Made by a program: the position numbers and the translations under genes. A stretch of 33,972 nt of DNA from Candidatus Cloacimonadota bacterium (GTDB lineage: Bacteria; Cloacimonadota; Cloacimonadia; Cloacimonadales; TCS61), in assembly GCA_021736135.1 (NCBI GenBank), contig JAIPGO010000039.1, positions 1 through 33,972 of the forward strand, in the 5' to 3' direction. Positions 23,333-32,606 of this stretch are shown piece after piece. The notes under the pieces were generated by a model. That model was given only the letters and a program-made list of their open reading frames with translations. It ran no database searches and had not been told where the DNA came from. Within the stretch, counting starts at the first letter, position 1; every line of letters begins with the position of its first letter.

Positions 23333-24651
23333 TGATTACACAAAGAAAGAGACTGGCAATATTATTGATGCTGATATTTACATCTGTAATGCTGTCAGCA
23401 GAAGAACCTGAAGTGATCAGATTAAGCTGGGACGAAGTAGGCAATCGTTGCCGGCTGGACAATCTGAGCTTAAAGATGAATGCCTTGGATGAGGATAGCC
23501 AGCAGCAGGAAGTGAACCGTGCCTGGGGCGGTTTTTTGCCGACGCTTGATTACACCTGGCTCTGGAGTGATGATGAGGCTGACGATGCTTATTTACTGCC
23601 GGAAAATTTGTTTATTCATTCACTGCAATTGACTTTTCCTCTTTTTACGGGTGGAGCGCGGATTGCAAACCTGAAAATGCAAAAGCATCTGCAAAAATCA
23701 ATGACTGCCGAATTTAAGGGAGCAGAGGATGGCGTTGTTCTGCAGGCAATGCAGGCATATTACGGAGCAATTCTGGCAGATGAAATGGTTGAAGTATATC
23801 GAGAAGCACAGATTCTGGCAGAGACGAATCTGCGGCAGGTGGAAAGCTTTCGTGACGCAGGGACGGCAACAGAACTGGCAGTGAAACAGGCACGGACGCG
23901 CTATTTTGAAAGCATTCCGCAACTGGCAAGTGCTCAAAATCAGAAGAAGCTGTCTTTAAAACAATTGAAATATCTCTTGAACATAGCTGCTGAAGATAGC
24001 CTTGAGGTTAATGATGACCTGGTTGAACGTCAGTTTCTGGGTTCTTATGCCGGAATGAAACTGGAAGAGATCAGAATACTGGCGCATGATAACAGGTCGG
24101 AAGTGGAACAGATCATTCAGCAGAATAAAGCTGTTACGCAGCAGAAGATGCTGGCATTTTCAAAATTCCTGCCAGTAGTTGCTTTAACAGCTGGCACGCA
24201 GCACGTTGCTTACAGCGAGGACTGGAGTGTAAAATCTGAGGAATTTGATCGGTCAAACAGTATTGGACTGGCTGTGCAGTTGCCCTTATTCAACGGTGGC
24301 AGTCGTTATTTTGACCTGAAAGTGGCCGGAAATGCTAAAAGGAAAATGAACATTTTACTGGAGCAGGTAATAGACCAGGTTGAGCTTGATGCGGAGCAGT
24401 CTTATTATACATATCTGGAAGCGCGGGACAATCTAAAGAGCCAGGAGGAAGCATTGGCGGCAGCAGAAGAAAGTCTTCGTCTGGTAAACCTCTATTATGC
24501 GCAGGGGATGGTCAGTCAGACGGAAGTGCTGGGAGCACAACTGGCATATACCCAGAACCAGGCGGCAATGAAAAACGGGATATTTTTATACAATACAAGC
24601 CAGCTTGCGCTGTTGAAAGCCATTGGCGATCTGCACTGCATCTGGAAATAA
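23332..24651 (+). CDS. TolC-family outer-membrane efflux channel
   Basis: About 439 residues, with a signal peptide (LAILLMLIFTSVMLSA) and two related outer-membrane-factor halves of beta strand plus long helices. Recognisable segments are SLQLTFPLFTGGARIANLK in the first half, VQLPLFNGGSRYFDLK in the second, and the helical AQGMVSQTEVLGAQLAYTQ near the end. It trimerises into the outer-membrane duct of the tripartite pump. The ATG at 23332 shares bases with the TetR stop (TGATG) and follows AAGGAG by five bases; a GTG at 23326 is less likely. Confidence 0.93.
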   Translation: MITQRKRLAILLMLIFTSVMLSAEEPEVIRLSWDEVGNRCRLDNLSLKMNALDEDSQQQEVNRAWGGFLPTLDYTWLWSDDEADDAYLLPENLFIHSLQLTFPLFTGGARIANLKMQKHLQKSMTAEFKGAEDGVVLQAMQAYYGAILADEMVEVYREAQILAETNLRQVESFRDAGTATELAVKQARTRYFESIPQLASAQNQKKLSLKQLKYLLNIAAEDSLEVNDDLVERQFLGSYAGMKLEEIRILAHDNRSEVEQIIQQNKAVTQQKMLAFSKFLPVVALTAGTQHVAYSEDWSVKSEEFDRSNSIGLAVQLPLFNGGSRYFDLKVAGNAKRKMNILLEQVIDQVELDAEQSYYTYLEARDNLKSQEEALAAAEESLRLVNLYYAQGMVSQTEVLGAQLAYTQNQAAMKNGIFLYNTSQLALLKAIGDLHCIWK

Positions 24652-24671
24652 AATATAGAGAGGATATAAAA

Positions 24672-25781
24672 ATGCAGAAGAACATATTATTGATCCTGCT
24701 CATTTTGAGCTTAATGATAATAAGCAGCGGTTGTGACCAGGATAAGAAAGACGAGAAAAAGGCTGTTATCCCTGTGATGATTTACACTGCTTCTCCGGAT
24801 AGAATTGCCAGTTACATCAAGCTGACGGGCGGCATTGAAGCTGATACCGATCTTGATCTTTATTCAATGGCATCTGAGAAGATCAGAAAAATCACCGTTT
24901 CCGAAGGTGATAAAGTAAAGAAAGGTGACCTGTTACTCGTTCAGGAAAATGAGATTTTTGTGCAGGGAGTGAAACTCGCGGAAGCAGGGGCAGCTTCGGC
25001 TCAAGCACAAGCAGAGCTGGCAGAGAAGGAATATCATCGTACGGAATCATTACTTGCGGAAGGCGCAGTAACCAGACAGCAGTTTGACCAGACGGAAATG
25101 CAGTATCAGGCAGCACAGGCGGGAAAGGAACTGGCAAAAGCGCAACTTGCTCAGGCAAAGCAGCAACTTGCATATAGTAGTATTTATGCCCCGGCAGATG
25201 GGGAAGTGGCGATGCTCTATTATCGTCAGGGTCAGATGGTGCCGGCAGGAGTACCGTTGATCAAACTGGTTAATACTGTTAAAATGACAGCGCGCCTTAA
25301 AGCACCGGAAACTGATCTGCAAAAAGTTTATCTGCAGCAGGGAGTAGTAGCGCATTTCCCGGCATTCCCGGAGGAAGAATTCAACGGAAGAATAATCAGT
25401 ATTGATAAAGCAATTGATCCGTTAACCCGCACTCTGGAACTGGAAGTATTGCTGGAAAATGGCACAGACAGGTTGAAGTCGGGTCTTTTCGGGGAATTTC
25501 TACTGGTAACTGACAATAGGGAAAATGTGATTGTTCTTTCCGATCAGGCGATCATGACGCGGACTAAACTCAGAATTGATAATGACGGCAAGCAGATCAC
25601 CGAAAAGGAATATTACGTGTTTCTGGAAAAAGATGGCAAAGCTGCTTTGCAGACCATTACCACCGGCATCCATTCCCGTGGACGTCTGGAGATCTCAGAA
25701 GGACTGAAATTCGGGGACAGGATAATCGTCGTTGGACAGAATATTGTGAAAGACGGGGATGAAGTTAAAATAGTGAACTAA
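24672..25781 (+). CDS. RND efflux periplasmic adaptor, lipoprotein
   Basis: A 369-residue membrane-fusion protein. The lipobox ISSGC places the lipid-bearing Cys at residue 21, followed by Asp, which in E. coli favours retention in the inner membrane, as expected for an adaptor. A lipoyl-like half motif (KITVSEGDKVKKGDLLLVQ, about 74-92) comes before a coiled-coil hairpin (about 95-160). The second lipoyl half (SIYAPADGEVAMLYYRQGQ) and beta-barrel and membrane-proximal domains follow. It bridges TolC and the RND pump encoded on either side. Confidence 0.93.
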   Translation: MQKNILLILLILSLMIISSGCDQDKKDEKKAVIPVMIYTASPDRIASYIKLTGGIEADTDLDLYSMASEKIRKITVSEGDKVKKGDLLLVQENEIFVQGVKLAEAGAASAQAQAELAEKEYHRTESLLAEGAVTRQQFDQTEMQYQAAQAGKELAKAQLAQAKQQLAYSSIYAPADGEVAMLYYRQGQMVPAGVPLIKLVNTVKMTARLKAPETDLQKVYLQQGVVAHFPAFPEEEFNGRIISIDKAIDPLTRTLELEVLLENGTDRLKSGLFGEFLLVTDNRENVIVLSDQAIMTRTKLRIDNDGKQITEKEYYVFLEKDGKAALQTITTGIHSRGRLEISEGLKFGDRIIVVGQNIVKDGDEVKIVN

Positions 25782-25794
25782 GACTGGAGCAGGA

Positions 25795-28700
25795 ATGAAA
25801 CTTATAGATTTATCAATAAAAAGAGTTGTACTGATCTCAATGGTCTATATCTTGATCGTGGGATTTGGGATTTACTCATTAACGCAATTGAAGATTGACT
25901 TATATCCTGATATGGATTTTCCCATTGTGGCAGTGATCACGACCTATTCCGGGGCAGGTCCTGAGGATATGGAAAATCTGGTAACCAGACCTATTGAGGA
26001 AGCCGTGGTTGCCACGGAAAACGTGAAGAATGTGACTTCCAGTTCTGCCGAAGGGTCGTCAATCGTGATGCTGGAATTCAACTGGGGTACGGACATGGAT
26101 CAGGCGGATACCAATGTGCGCAATAACATAGATTTCGTGCGTGATTATCTGCCGGATGATGCCTCCGATCCCCTGGTTTTCAAATTTGATCCTTCCCTGA
26201 TGCCCATTATGTTCATCTCGCTATCTAATGATAATATGGGGCCTGCGGAACTGCTCAATCTTTCGGAAGACCGCATAGAAGCACTGCTGGAACGGGTTGA
26301 TGGCGTGGCGGCAGTAAGCACGATGGGTGGTTTGCGGCGACAGATCAACGTGAACCTTGATCCCATACTGATGGCCGCCAATATGGTAAATGCCCAGCAG
26401 ATCACAGGTGCCATTGGCGCAACGGCAGGTTTGATGCCGGCAGGTAACATTGATACTGCCACGAAGAGTTATAATATCAGAGTATATTCCGAATATCGTA
26501 CTTTGGAGCAGATAGAGAACGTGATCGTGGGCAATGTCGGTGGAAAACCTGTTAAGCTGAGTGACGTGGCAAGCGTGGAAGACGATTATGCCGAACTGCA
26601 CAGTAACGTACGTGTGGACGGCACATCCGGCGTGACGCTGATCGTGCAAAAACAGAGCGATGCCAATACGGTTCTTGCCTGTAAAGGTGTGAAGAAAGAG
26701 CTGAATGACATCCTGAAATTGCTGCCTCAGGGGAGTAAATTTAATCTGATGTTTGATCAAAGCCAGTTCATTCAGGATTCGGTCAATAATCTTTCTATGA
26801 CGGCAGTGCTTGCCTTTCTTATCTGCTGCGTGGTTATCTACCTCTTCCTGCGTAACCTGCGGGGAAGCATCATTATGGCAATTTCAATGCCGGTATCGGT
26901 TATTTTCACTTTTGCCGTTCTTTATGTGAACGGGCTTACCCTGAATATCATTTCAATGGCGGGGCTGGCTCTGGCAGTGGGTATGCTGGTTGATAACTCG
27001 GTTGTGGTTCTGGAAAACATCTACCGACACCGCGAAGAAGGTTATTCCAAAGCGGAATCAGCAAGTCTGGGAGCCAGCGAAGTCAGCAATGCCATTGTTG
27101 CTTCCACTATTACCACGATAGCTGTGTTTTTACCGGTACTTTTTGTGCCCGGCATCACAGGTCAGATATTTGGCGATATGGTGATCACCATTACATGCTC
27201 TCTGGCAGTATCATTGGTGGTTGCCTTAACTCTTGTGCCAATGGTCTCATCGCGCCTGATCAGAACTCAGGCTGAAAAGAAGAATCAGAAACAGAATGCT
27301 CTATTGAAAAGTCTGAACAGTTTCTTTACCTGGTTGGAGTTAAAATATAAACATGTTCTGCACTGGGCTATCAATAATAAGCGGAAAGTTCTGATTGCTG
27401 TCATGCTGCTTTTCTTTGGTTCTCTGGGACTGATACCCGTAATTGGTGGAGAATTCATGCCTGAAGCAGATCAGGGTCATATTCAGATCTATGTGGAAGG
27501 CAGGGTTGGTATTCCTTACGATGAACTGGAAGGTCTGGCATTGCAGGTGGAAAACGCATTGTTGACGGCAGCGCCGGAAACAGATGCCCTATACCTGCGC
27601 TATGGCGCTCAGGAAGGATTGATGGCATTTGATTCGGCTTCTAATAATATGGAAATTCATCTGAAGCTCAAAGATGCCAGCCACAGAAATCGTTCCCAGA
27701 AGGAGATCGAAGACTCCATTCGTGAGAATTTCAGCAAGATTGCCGGTATCAGTTATAATATCACTCAGGGTAATATGATGGGTGACCAGAAGGCTATCGT
27801 GGTCAAACTCATCGGTAATGACCTGGCAAAAGGTGAAGAAATTGCCAACCAGATCTATGAAAAGATGCAGAAAGTGAAGGGCTTTGTGGATATCGAAAAA
27901 AGCATCGAACAGCAGGTGCCGCAACTGGAAGTGAACCTGAACCAGGACGTGCTTAATGAATATGGGCTTTCTTCTCTGCAGATTGCCAGCATTATTTCAT
28001 ATTCTATCCAGGGCGTGACGGCTCAGCGCTTTCGTGAAGAAGGTGACGAATATAATATCCACGTGCAGCTCGATAAGAAATACCGTAATGACCGTGCAGC
28101 TCTGGAATCGCTGCTGATACCCACGATGAGCGGCGTTAACGTACCCTTGCGGCAACTGGCAACTATTGAAGAAACCATTGCTCCGCCCTCAATACAGAGA
28201 GAAAATCAGGAGCGTCTGGTGAGTGTGAACTGCAATCTTACCCGTAAAACAGACCTGAACAAGGCGAAACGCTATATCAATGAGATACTTGATGAAACGC
28301 CGATCCCTTCGGAATTTACGGTACTGATCGGCGGACAGGCGGAAGACCAGCAGGAATCCAATTTCTGGCTGCTGATCGCCTTCGCAGTTGCTATTGTGCT
28401 GGTATATATGGTGATGGCTTCCCAGTTTGAGTCGCTCATTGATCCCTTCATTATATTCTTCACCATTCCTCTGTCCCTTATCGGTGTATTCCTGATGCTC
28501 TTCATCACGGGAACGAAGATAAGTATTATGTCGCTGGTCGGCGTGGTGATGCTGGTGGGTATTGCCGTAAATAACGGTATTGTGCTGGTAGATTACATTA
28601 ATCAGTTACGCCAGCGTGGACTTGGCGTGTTGGAAGCCGTGGAAAAAGCAGGTGCAGCACGAATGCGCCCGGTTTTGATGACTGCTTTCACCACGATTTT

Positions 28701-28896
28701 CGGTATGGTGCCACTGGCATTGGAAATGGGTTCTGGTGCCGAACTCTGGGCGCCCCTTGCTCGCTCGGTCATCGGAGGGCTCTTTTCCACCACGATTCTC
28801 ACACTGGTCGTGATCCCGGTAATTTACATAGTTGTGGAATACCTGGGAAACAAGCATACACGTAAAAGGATGAAGGGAGTTAGTGAAGAGACGTGA
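25795..28896 (+). CDS. RND-family efflux pump permease
   Basis: A 1033-residue inner-membrane, proton-driven pump of the AcrB/HAE type. It has the N-terminal TM1 (VVLISMVYILIVGFGIYSL), two large periplasmic loops and twelve membrane helices. The TM4 motif reads GMLVDNSVVVLEN: D400 matches AcrB D407, but N401 stands where AcrB has D408. The TM10 motif reads GIAVNNGIVLVDY, with Asn where AcrB has K940. The proton relay therefore differs from the AcrB triad; this version is known from other RND groups. Its substrate is unknown, drugs or lipophilic compounds being typical. The TGA stop falls inside a heptamer repeat array. Confidence 0.95.
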   Translation: MKLIDLSIKRVVLISMVYILIVGFGIYSLTQLKIDLYPDMDFPIVAVITTYSGAGPEDMENLVTRPIEEAVVATENVKNVTSSSAEGSSIVMLEFNWGTDMDQADTNVRNNIDFVRDYLPDDASDPLVFKFDPSLMPIMFISLSNDNMGPAELLNLSEDRIEALLERVDGVAAVSTMGGLRRQINVNLDPILMAANMVNAQQITGAIGATAGLMPAGNIDTATKSYNIRVYSEYRTLEQIENVIVGNVGGKPVKLSDVASVEDDYAELHSNVRVDGTSGVTLIVQKQSDANTVLACKGVKKELNDILKLLPQGSKFNLMFDQSQFIQDSVNNLSMTAVLAFLICCVVIYLFLRNLRGSIIMAISMPVSVIFTFAVLYVNGLTLNIISMAGLALAVGMLVDNSVVVLENIYRHREEGYSKAESASLGASEVSNAIVASTITTIAVFLPVLFVPGITGQIFGDMVITITCSLAVSLVVALTLVPMVSSRLIRTQAEKKNQKQNALLKSLNSFFTWLELKYKHVLHWAINNKRKVLIAVMLLFFGSLGLIPVIGGEFMPEADQGHIQIYVEGRVGIPYDELEGLALQVENALLTAAPETDALYLRYGAQEGLMAFDSASNNMEIHLKLKDASHRNRSQKEIEDSIRENFSKIAGISYNITQGNMMGDQKAIVVKLIGNDLAKGEEIANQIYEKMQKVKGFVDIEKSIEQQVPQLEVNLNQDVLNEYGLSSLQIASIISYSIQGVTAQRFREEGDEYNIHVQLDKKYRNDRAALESLLIPTMSGVNVPLRQLATIEETIAPPSIQRENQERLVSVNCNLTRKTDLNKAKRYINEILDETPIPSEFTVLIGGQAEDQQESNFWLLIAFAVAIVLVYMVMASQFESLIDPFIIFFTIPLSLIGVFLMLFITGTKISIMSLVGVVMLVGIAVNNGIVLVDYINQLRQRGLGVLEAVEKAGAARMRPVLMTAFTTIFGMVPLALEMGSGAELWAPLARSVIGGLFSTTILTLVVIPVIYIVVEYLGNKHTRKRMKGVSEET

Positions 28897-28934
28897 GTCG
28901 TGAGTCGTGAGAAGAAGACGTGACTCGTGATTCG
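28893..28934 (-). repeat. Heptamer tandem repeat, locus D (reverse orientation)
   Basis: Plus-strand units GTGAGTC, GTGAGTC, GTGAGAA, then ACGTGACTCGTGATTCG: the complement of the ACGACTC/ACTAATC family. It begins in the last codons of the pump gene and contains its TGA stop (28894-28896). Confidence 0.75.
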
Positions 28935-28952
28935 ATATATTAAGAAAACCAG

Positions 28953-28990
28953 GCAGGCAGGTTCTGATAAATTTAACAGAACCTGCCTGC
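28953..28990 (+). terminator. Long hairpin after the efflux operon
   Basis: A perfect 14-bp stem (28953-28966 with 28977-28990, arm GCAGGCAGGTTCTG, ten-base loop) follows the pump gene by about 55 bases. The T-tract after it is weak (TCTGTTTATA), so it may be a terminator or a 3' stabiliser. Confidence 0.65.
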
Positions 28991-29004
28991 TCTGTTTATA
29001 TGAA

Positions 29005-29402
29005 CCAGAGCTGGAAGCTATGGATACAAAGCCTGGCAGGTTATTCAAAGCTGATAAGTTTCCTGCGAAATTTGAAATATCCCCCAGTCTGCGTTACCAG
29101 GCCATCCCTGGTCTGGATTTCAAAACCAGAGCTGGAAGCTCTGGAAACATAGTCTGACAGATCATCTTAAAGCTGATAGTGTGTTGCGAAATTTGATGTT
29201 TTCCTGAGCCTGCGTTACCAGACCATCCCTGGTCTGGATTTCAAAACCAGAGCTGGAAGCTCTGGAAACATAGTCTGACAGATCATCTTAAAGCTGATAG
29301 TGTGTTGCGAAATTTGATGTTTTCCCAAGCCTGCGTTACCAGACCATCCCTGGTCTGGATTTCAAAACCAGAGCTGGAAGCACTGGATACGCAACCTGAT
29401 GG
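29005..29402. repeat. 121-bp tandem repeat array, 3.3 units, with paired hairpins
   Basis: Units start at 29005, 29126, 29247 and 29368 (partial), exactly 121 bases apart. The units at 29126 and 29247 differ by about two bases; the first unit is more diverged. Each full unit holds two hairpins: CCAGAGCT-GGA-AGCTCTGG and CCAGACCA-TCCC-TGGTCTGG. The array ends with CTGGATACGCAACCTGA, an inverted relative of the GAGCCTGCGTTACCAG found inside the unit, so the basic element is bounded by imperfect inverted termini. Its last base adjoins the stop codon of the methyltransferase. No gene lies here. A partial copy is at 6592-6640. Confidence 0.93.
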
Positions 29403-30056
29403 CTATTTCCTCAATATGATCACCTTAAACGGAATATCTTCAGAATTCGGGTCACCGCTGTCAGTTAATATCTTCTGTTCTTTCAGAACAGTGAAATTCA
29501 ATGAATCTGTAATGGTTTTTATGTATTGATCGGTATGCTTAAATATTGAAACTCCCCACGCAGTTGGGAGTTTGATGTAATCCGGTTGTGGGTTTGATCC
29601 CGGTTTCAGCTCAACTGAAGAGGGTATTGCTATCGAAAAAGCTAAAAGCCCGTCAGGTTTCAGGATGCGATGTGCATCTTTGATTATTGGCAGAATATCA
29701 CCGAAAAAATGGAAAACGCCACAACAGATGATATTTGAAAATGATCTATCCGGATAGGGAAGAGGGATATCTCTAATATCATACTGCTTTAATTCCTTAG
29801 CAAACGATTTCTTCCTGCACATTTTCAGCATTTCCTCTGAACCATCTAATCCGGTGATATCCAGACCCATCCTGGAAAAATGAATAGAGCTTAATCCGGT
29901 ACCAATTCCCAGATCAAGAAGTGTTTCTCCTGGTTTTATATATTCAAAACACATTCCGAATAAAACATCATGTCCATAACTGTGAAATTCTTTCACCTGA
30001 TCATCATAACTGGCGGCATACACATCATGGCTTTTAATAAAATCAGTTTCCTTCAT
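29403..30056 (-). CDS. Class I SAM-dependent methyltransferase
   Basis: About 217 residues with a Rossmann-type methyltransferase fold. Motif I is LLDLGIGTGLSS (about 47-58), the acidic ribose-binding loop is DITGLDGSEEML, and the later motif DRSFSNIICCGVFHFF is followed by LKPDGLLAFSIA. It resembles UbiE/Methyltransf_11 enzymes; the acceptor cannot be named. The start is placed at ATG 30056, behind GGAGGGCTT, instead of an in-frame ATG at 30125 that would reach into the preceding gene. It is the last gene of the DUF134-led operon. Confidence 0.85.
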   Translation of the reverse strand: MKETDFIKSHDVYAASYDDQVKEFHSYGHDVLFGMCFEYIKPGETLLDLGIGTGLSSIHFSRMGLDITGLDGSEEMLKMCRKKSFAKELKQYDIRDIPLPYPDRSFSNIICCGVFHFFGDILPIIKDAHRILKPDGLLAFSIAIPSSVELKPGSNPQPDYIKLPTAWGVSIFKHTDQYIKTITDSLNFTVLKEQKILTDSGDPNSEDIPFKVIILRK

Positions 30057-30075
30057 AAGCCCTCCTATTAGTTTC

Positions 30076-31431
30076 TTATTTATGCAACTGCGCCACGGCA
30101 TTTTCAGCGGCTTTGATGAGTACATATTTCGTGGGTGCAGTAGTCAGCAGCGGATGCGTGCCAACCTGGAAGGAGAGAAGTTCATATACCGTAACGTATT
30201 TCTGAATTGCCAAAGCGATGAGATTGATCAATTCCCCCGTGGAGTCTCCGCCGATGATCTCTCCGCCGATGATCGTACTTGTCTGCGGTGAAACCACCAG
30301 TTTGACCATCATTTTGGAAGTGTCAGGCAGCGTTGCCGGATGCCGGTCAACGTCTTCGAATTTTCCGACTATATAAGAGATATTTGCTTCCTGAGCAGTC
30401 TGCTCTATTGCACCAGCCGAGGCAAATGAAACACCGTTTATCTTGGTGGAAAAAACAGATAATGTACCGGTAAAATTACGCAGCAGTTTAATATTGAACA
30501 GGTTATATCCCAGCACGCGTGCTTCTGCCGTTGCCGTGGAGGCCAGCATAATATTATCCGTTCTGCCTGTAATGAAGCCGGTAGTCTGTGAACAGTCACC
30601 GATGGCAAATACATCAGGAACAGCCGTTCTCATATAACGGTCAACCACGATGGCGTGGTTTTTATTGATCTGTAATCCCAGGTTTTTTGCCAGTCCTGTA
30701 TTAGGGCGATAGCCTATGGAAGCTATAACGAGTTCGGCTTCGATGACTGTGCCATCCTGTAATTTCACACCGGTTACTTTATCGTTTTCACCCAGAATTT
30801 CACTCACACGGTTGCTGGTATAAAGCTGAATACCGGTTTCTTTGATCGCAGCATCAGCCCTTAAAGCCACATCAGGTGAAAAAGCACGGGAAAGGCATAA
30901 TGCTTCCATTTCCACCAGTGAAACTTTCTTATCCTTGTGCTGAGCAAGTTGTTCCGCCACTTCCACGCCGATAAAACCACCACCAATGACTACGATATTC
31001 TTTGCCAGGTCAGTTTTAGCTTTCAGGGCTTCTATATAATCATAACTTTTTATGATATATTCCACGCCTTCCAGATCATATCCGGGAATAAAGGATGGTA
31101 CAACCGGAGTTGAACCCGTGGCAAAAACCAGTTTCTTAAAACCGAACCGTGAATGATCGCAGGTGATCACGGTTCTGCTTTCCAGGTCAATATCGACTAC
31201 CTGATCCACATAAACCTCGCCACCGGCATCGATAAACGGTTTGGGTCCCATCATGTTCTTTGTCACGTCACCCAAAGCATAAAAAATGTAAGGAATACCG
31301 CAGGGTACCAGCCCTTTTGCTTCTTCCTTGATCATCAGAAAACTTTTGTCGGGATTCTGTTTTTTCCCCGTAACTCCCGCGATGATACCCGAAGGTCCTC
31401 CACCAATAATGATTACGTCATAAGTCTGCAT
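30076..31431 (-). CDS. FAD-dependent pyridine nucleotide-disulfide oxidoreductase (NADH oxidase / CoA-disulfide reductase type)
   Basis: About 451 residues. Motifs are the FAD-binding GGGPSG (10-15), the single redox cysteine C44 in GLVPCGIPY, the NAD(P)H-binding VIGGGFIGVEVAEQL near 156, the second FAD motif AIGDCSQT near 277, and a dimerisation domain at about 320-451. Single-cysteine members of this family include NADH oxidase, CoA-disulfide reductase and NADH polysulfide reductase; sequence alone does not choose among them. The start at ATG 31431 has GGAGAA upstream; the longer frame to 31473 lacks such a site. It lies two bases after the MFS gene, so they are co-transcribed. Confidence 0.88.
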   Translation of the reverse strand: MQTYDVIIIGGGPSGIIAGVTGKKQNPDKSFLMIKEEAKGLVPCGIPYIFYALGDVTKNMMGPKPFIDAGGEVYVDQVVDIDLESRTVITCDHSRFGFKKLVFATGSTPVVPSFIPGYDLEGVEYIIKSYDYIEALKAKTDLAKNIVVIGGGFIGVEVAEQLAQHKDKKVSLVEMEALCLSRAFSPDVALRADAAIKETGIQLYTSNRVSEILGENDKVTGVKLQDGTVIEAELVIASIGYRPNTGLAKNLGLQINKNHAIVVDRYMRTAVPDVFAIGDCSQTTGFITGRTDNIMLASTATAEARVLGYNLFNIKLLRNFTGTLSVFSTKINGVSFASAGAIEQTAQEANISYIVGKFEDVDRHPATLPDTSKMMVKLVVSPQTSTIIGGEIIGGDSTGELINLIALAIQKYVTVYELLSFQVGTHPLLTTAPTKYVLIKAAENAVAQLHK

Positions 31432-31433
31432 AA

Positions 31434-32606
31434 TTAATTCTCCTTTTTTATATTTTTTAATAATAAAACACACGGAATCGTACCTAAAGCTGATATAGCA
31501 GCCATTTTATAAGTTAGATCAAGCCCATATTTGTCAACTGCTGCCCCGACTGCCATTACCATCAGGGAACTGAGTGCAAAGCTGATGCTCATATAAATGC
31601 CGTTGATCAACGAAAGATGCTGTGAATCACGATCATGGATCAGTGCCAGCAATACCGGTCCACTACCGATTAGAAAGAAACCGTTCAAGATCAGTACGGG
31701 AATCAGCAGTATTCCCTGCACGTGAATGAATAACCACAGTAATAAAGGATTTGCCAGGGCAATGATCATAAGCGTATTCTTTCTTCCGATCTTATCGGAA
31801 ATGGTGCCTGCCAGAAAAGTGCCACCGGCTCCGGCAAGCTGTAAAACGGAAAGCGCTCCGCCGGCAATCCACAACCCAGACCCTTTCATACTCATATAGG
31901 TGGGCAAGTAAATAGTCAGTGCCGCTTTTAAGCCGGCCCGAAAGAATATAATGCCAGCTATAACGGCAAACAGCGGTAATAATTTCTTTAAAGTAGGTTT
32001 TATTCTTTCTCTGTCTATGGAAGTTACTTTCCTGGCTACTTTAAAATTACGTAAACGAAAACAGAGAATTATAGATGCCAGCAAACCTAATGGTATCAAT
32101 CGGTAAGTGCCTTCCATTCCCCAGAGTGAAATGGCACTGAGGATGACCAGCGGTCCCAGAGTCCTTGCCAGTTCACCACCCAGCATATAAAAACTCATTC
32201 CTTTACCGATGCGGTCACCGGATACCTGTTTAATGAGAACCGGTGCCGGTACGTGAAAAAGCGCTGAGCCGATCCCTGCCATAAAGATCAGGATCACAAC
32301 CGCAATATAATGTGGTGCAATCCCCAGCAGACTCATCCCCGTTGCTGTGATCACAGGGGCAATGATTAGCACATAGCGCACACTCAGCTTGTCTGCTGCT
32401 AACCCGATCAGAGGATTAAAAAGGGAAGGAATCTGGCGGATAATATCCAGAGATCCCGCCTGAAATACGGAAATACCCAGTTTATTGATCAAAAGCGGCA
32501 GCAGCGGTGCCAGAAATGACGAATATATATCATGCAGCAGATGCGCCAGCGATACCGTCAGCACATCAGTTAAACGAAATTTATTATCTTTACCTGTCAT
32601 TTTCAT
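31434..32606 (-). CDS. Major facilitator superfamily transporter
   Basis: About 390 residues with 12 predicted membrane helices. MFS signatures include GLAADKLSVR after helix 2 and GTISDKIGRKN in the second half (the conserved D-x-x-G-R-K/R type loop). The opening helix SLAHLLHDIYSSFLAPLLP recalls fosmidomycin-resistance-like (Fsr) exporters. The substrate is unknown. The start is uncertain: ATGs at 32633, 32606 and 32600 are in frame. The latter two have a modest GGGA upstream and overlap the end of the DUF134 gene, so 32606 is used. Confidence 0.85.
   Translation of the reverse strand: MKMTGKDNKFRLTDVLTVSLAHLLHDIYSSFLAPLLPLLINKLGISVFQAGSLDIIRQIPSLFNPLIGLAADKLSVRYVLIIAPVITATGMSLLGIAPHYIAVVILIFMAGIGSALFHVPAPVLIKQVSGDRIGKGMSFYMLGGELARTLGPLVILSAISLWGMEGTYRLIPLGLLASIILCFRLRNFKVARKVTSIDRERIKPTLKKLLPLFAVIAGIIFFRAGLKAALTIYLPTYMSMKGSGLWIAGGALSVLQLAGAGGTFLAGTISDKIGRKNTLMIIALANPLLLWLFIHVQGILLIPVLILNGFFLIGSGPVLLALIHDRDSQHLSLINGIYMSISFALSSLMVMAVGAAVDKYGLDLTYKMAAISALGTIPCVLLLKNIKKEN

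Noticed and set aside
29005-29402. Possible CRISPR array
   Set aside because: The whole 121-base unit is repeated with no unique spacers, and no cas genes are present.
29302-29529. Plus-strand frames in the tandem repeat
   Set aside because: They repeat with the 121-bp unit and lack ribosome sites; the repeat is non-coding.
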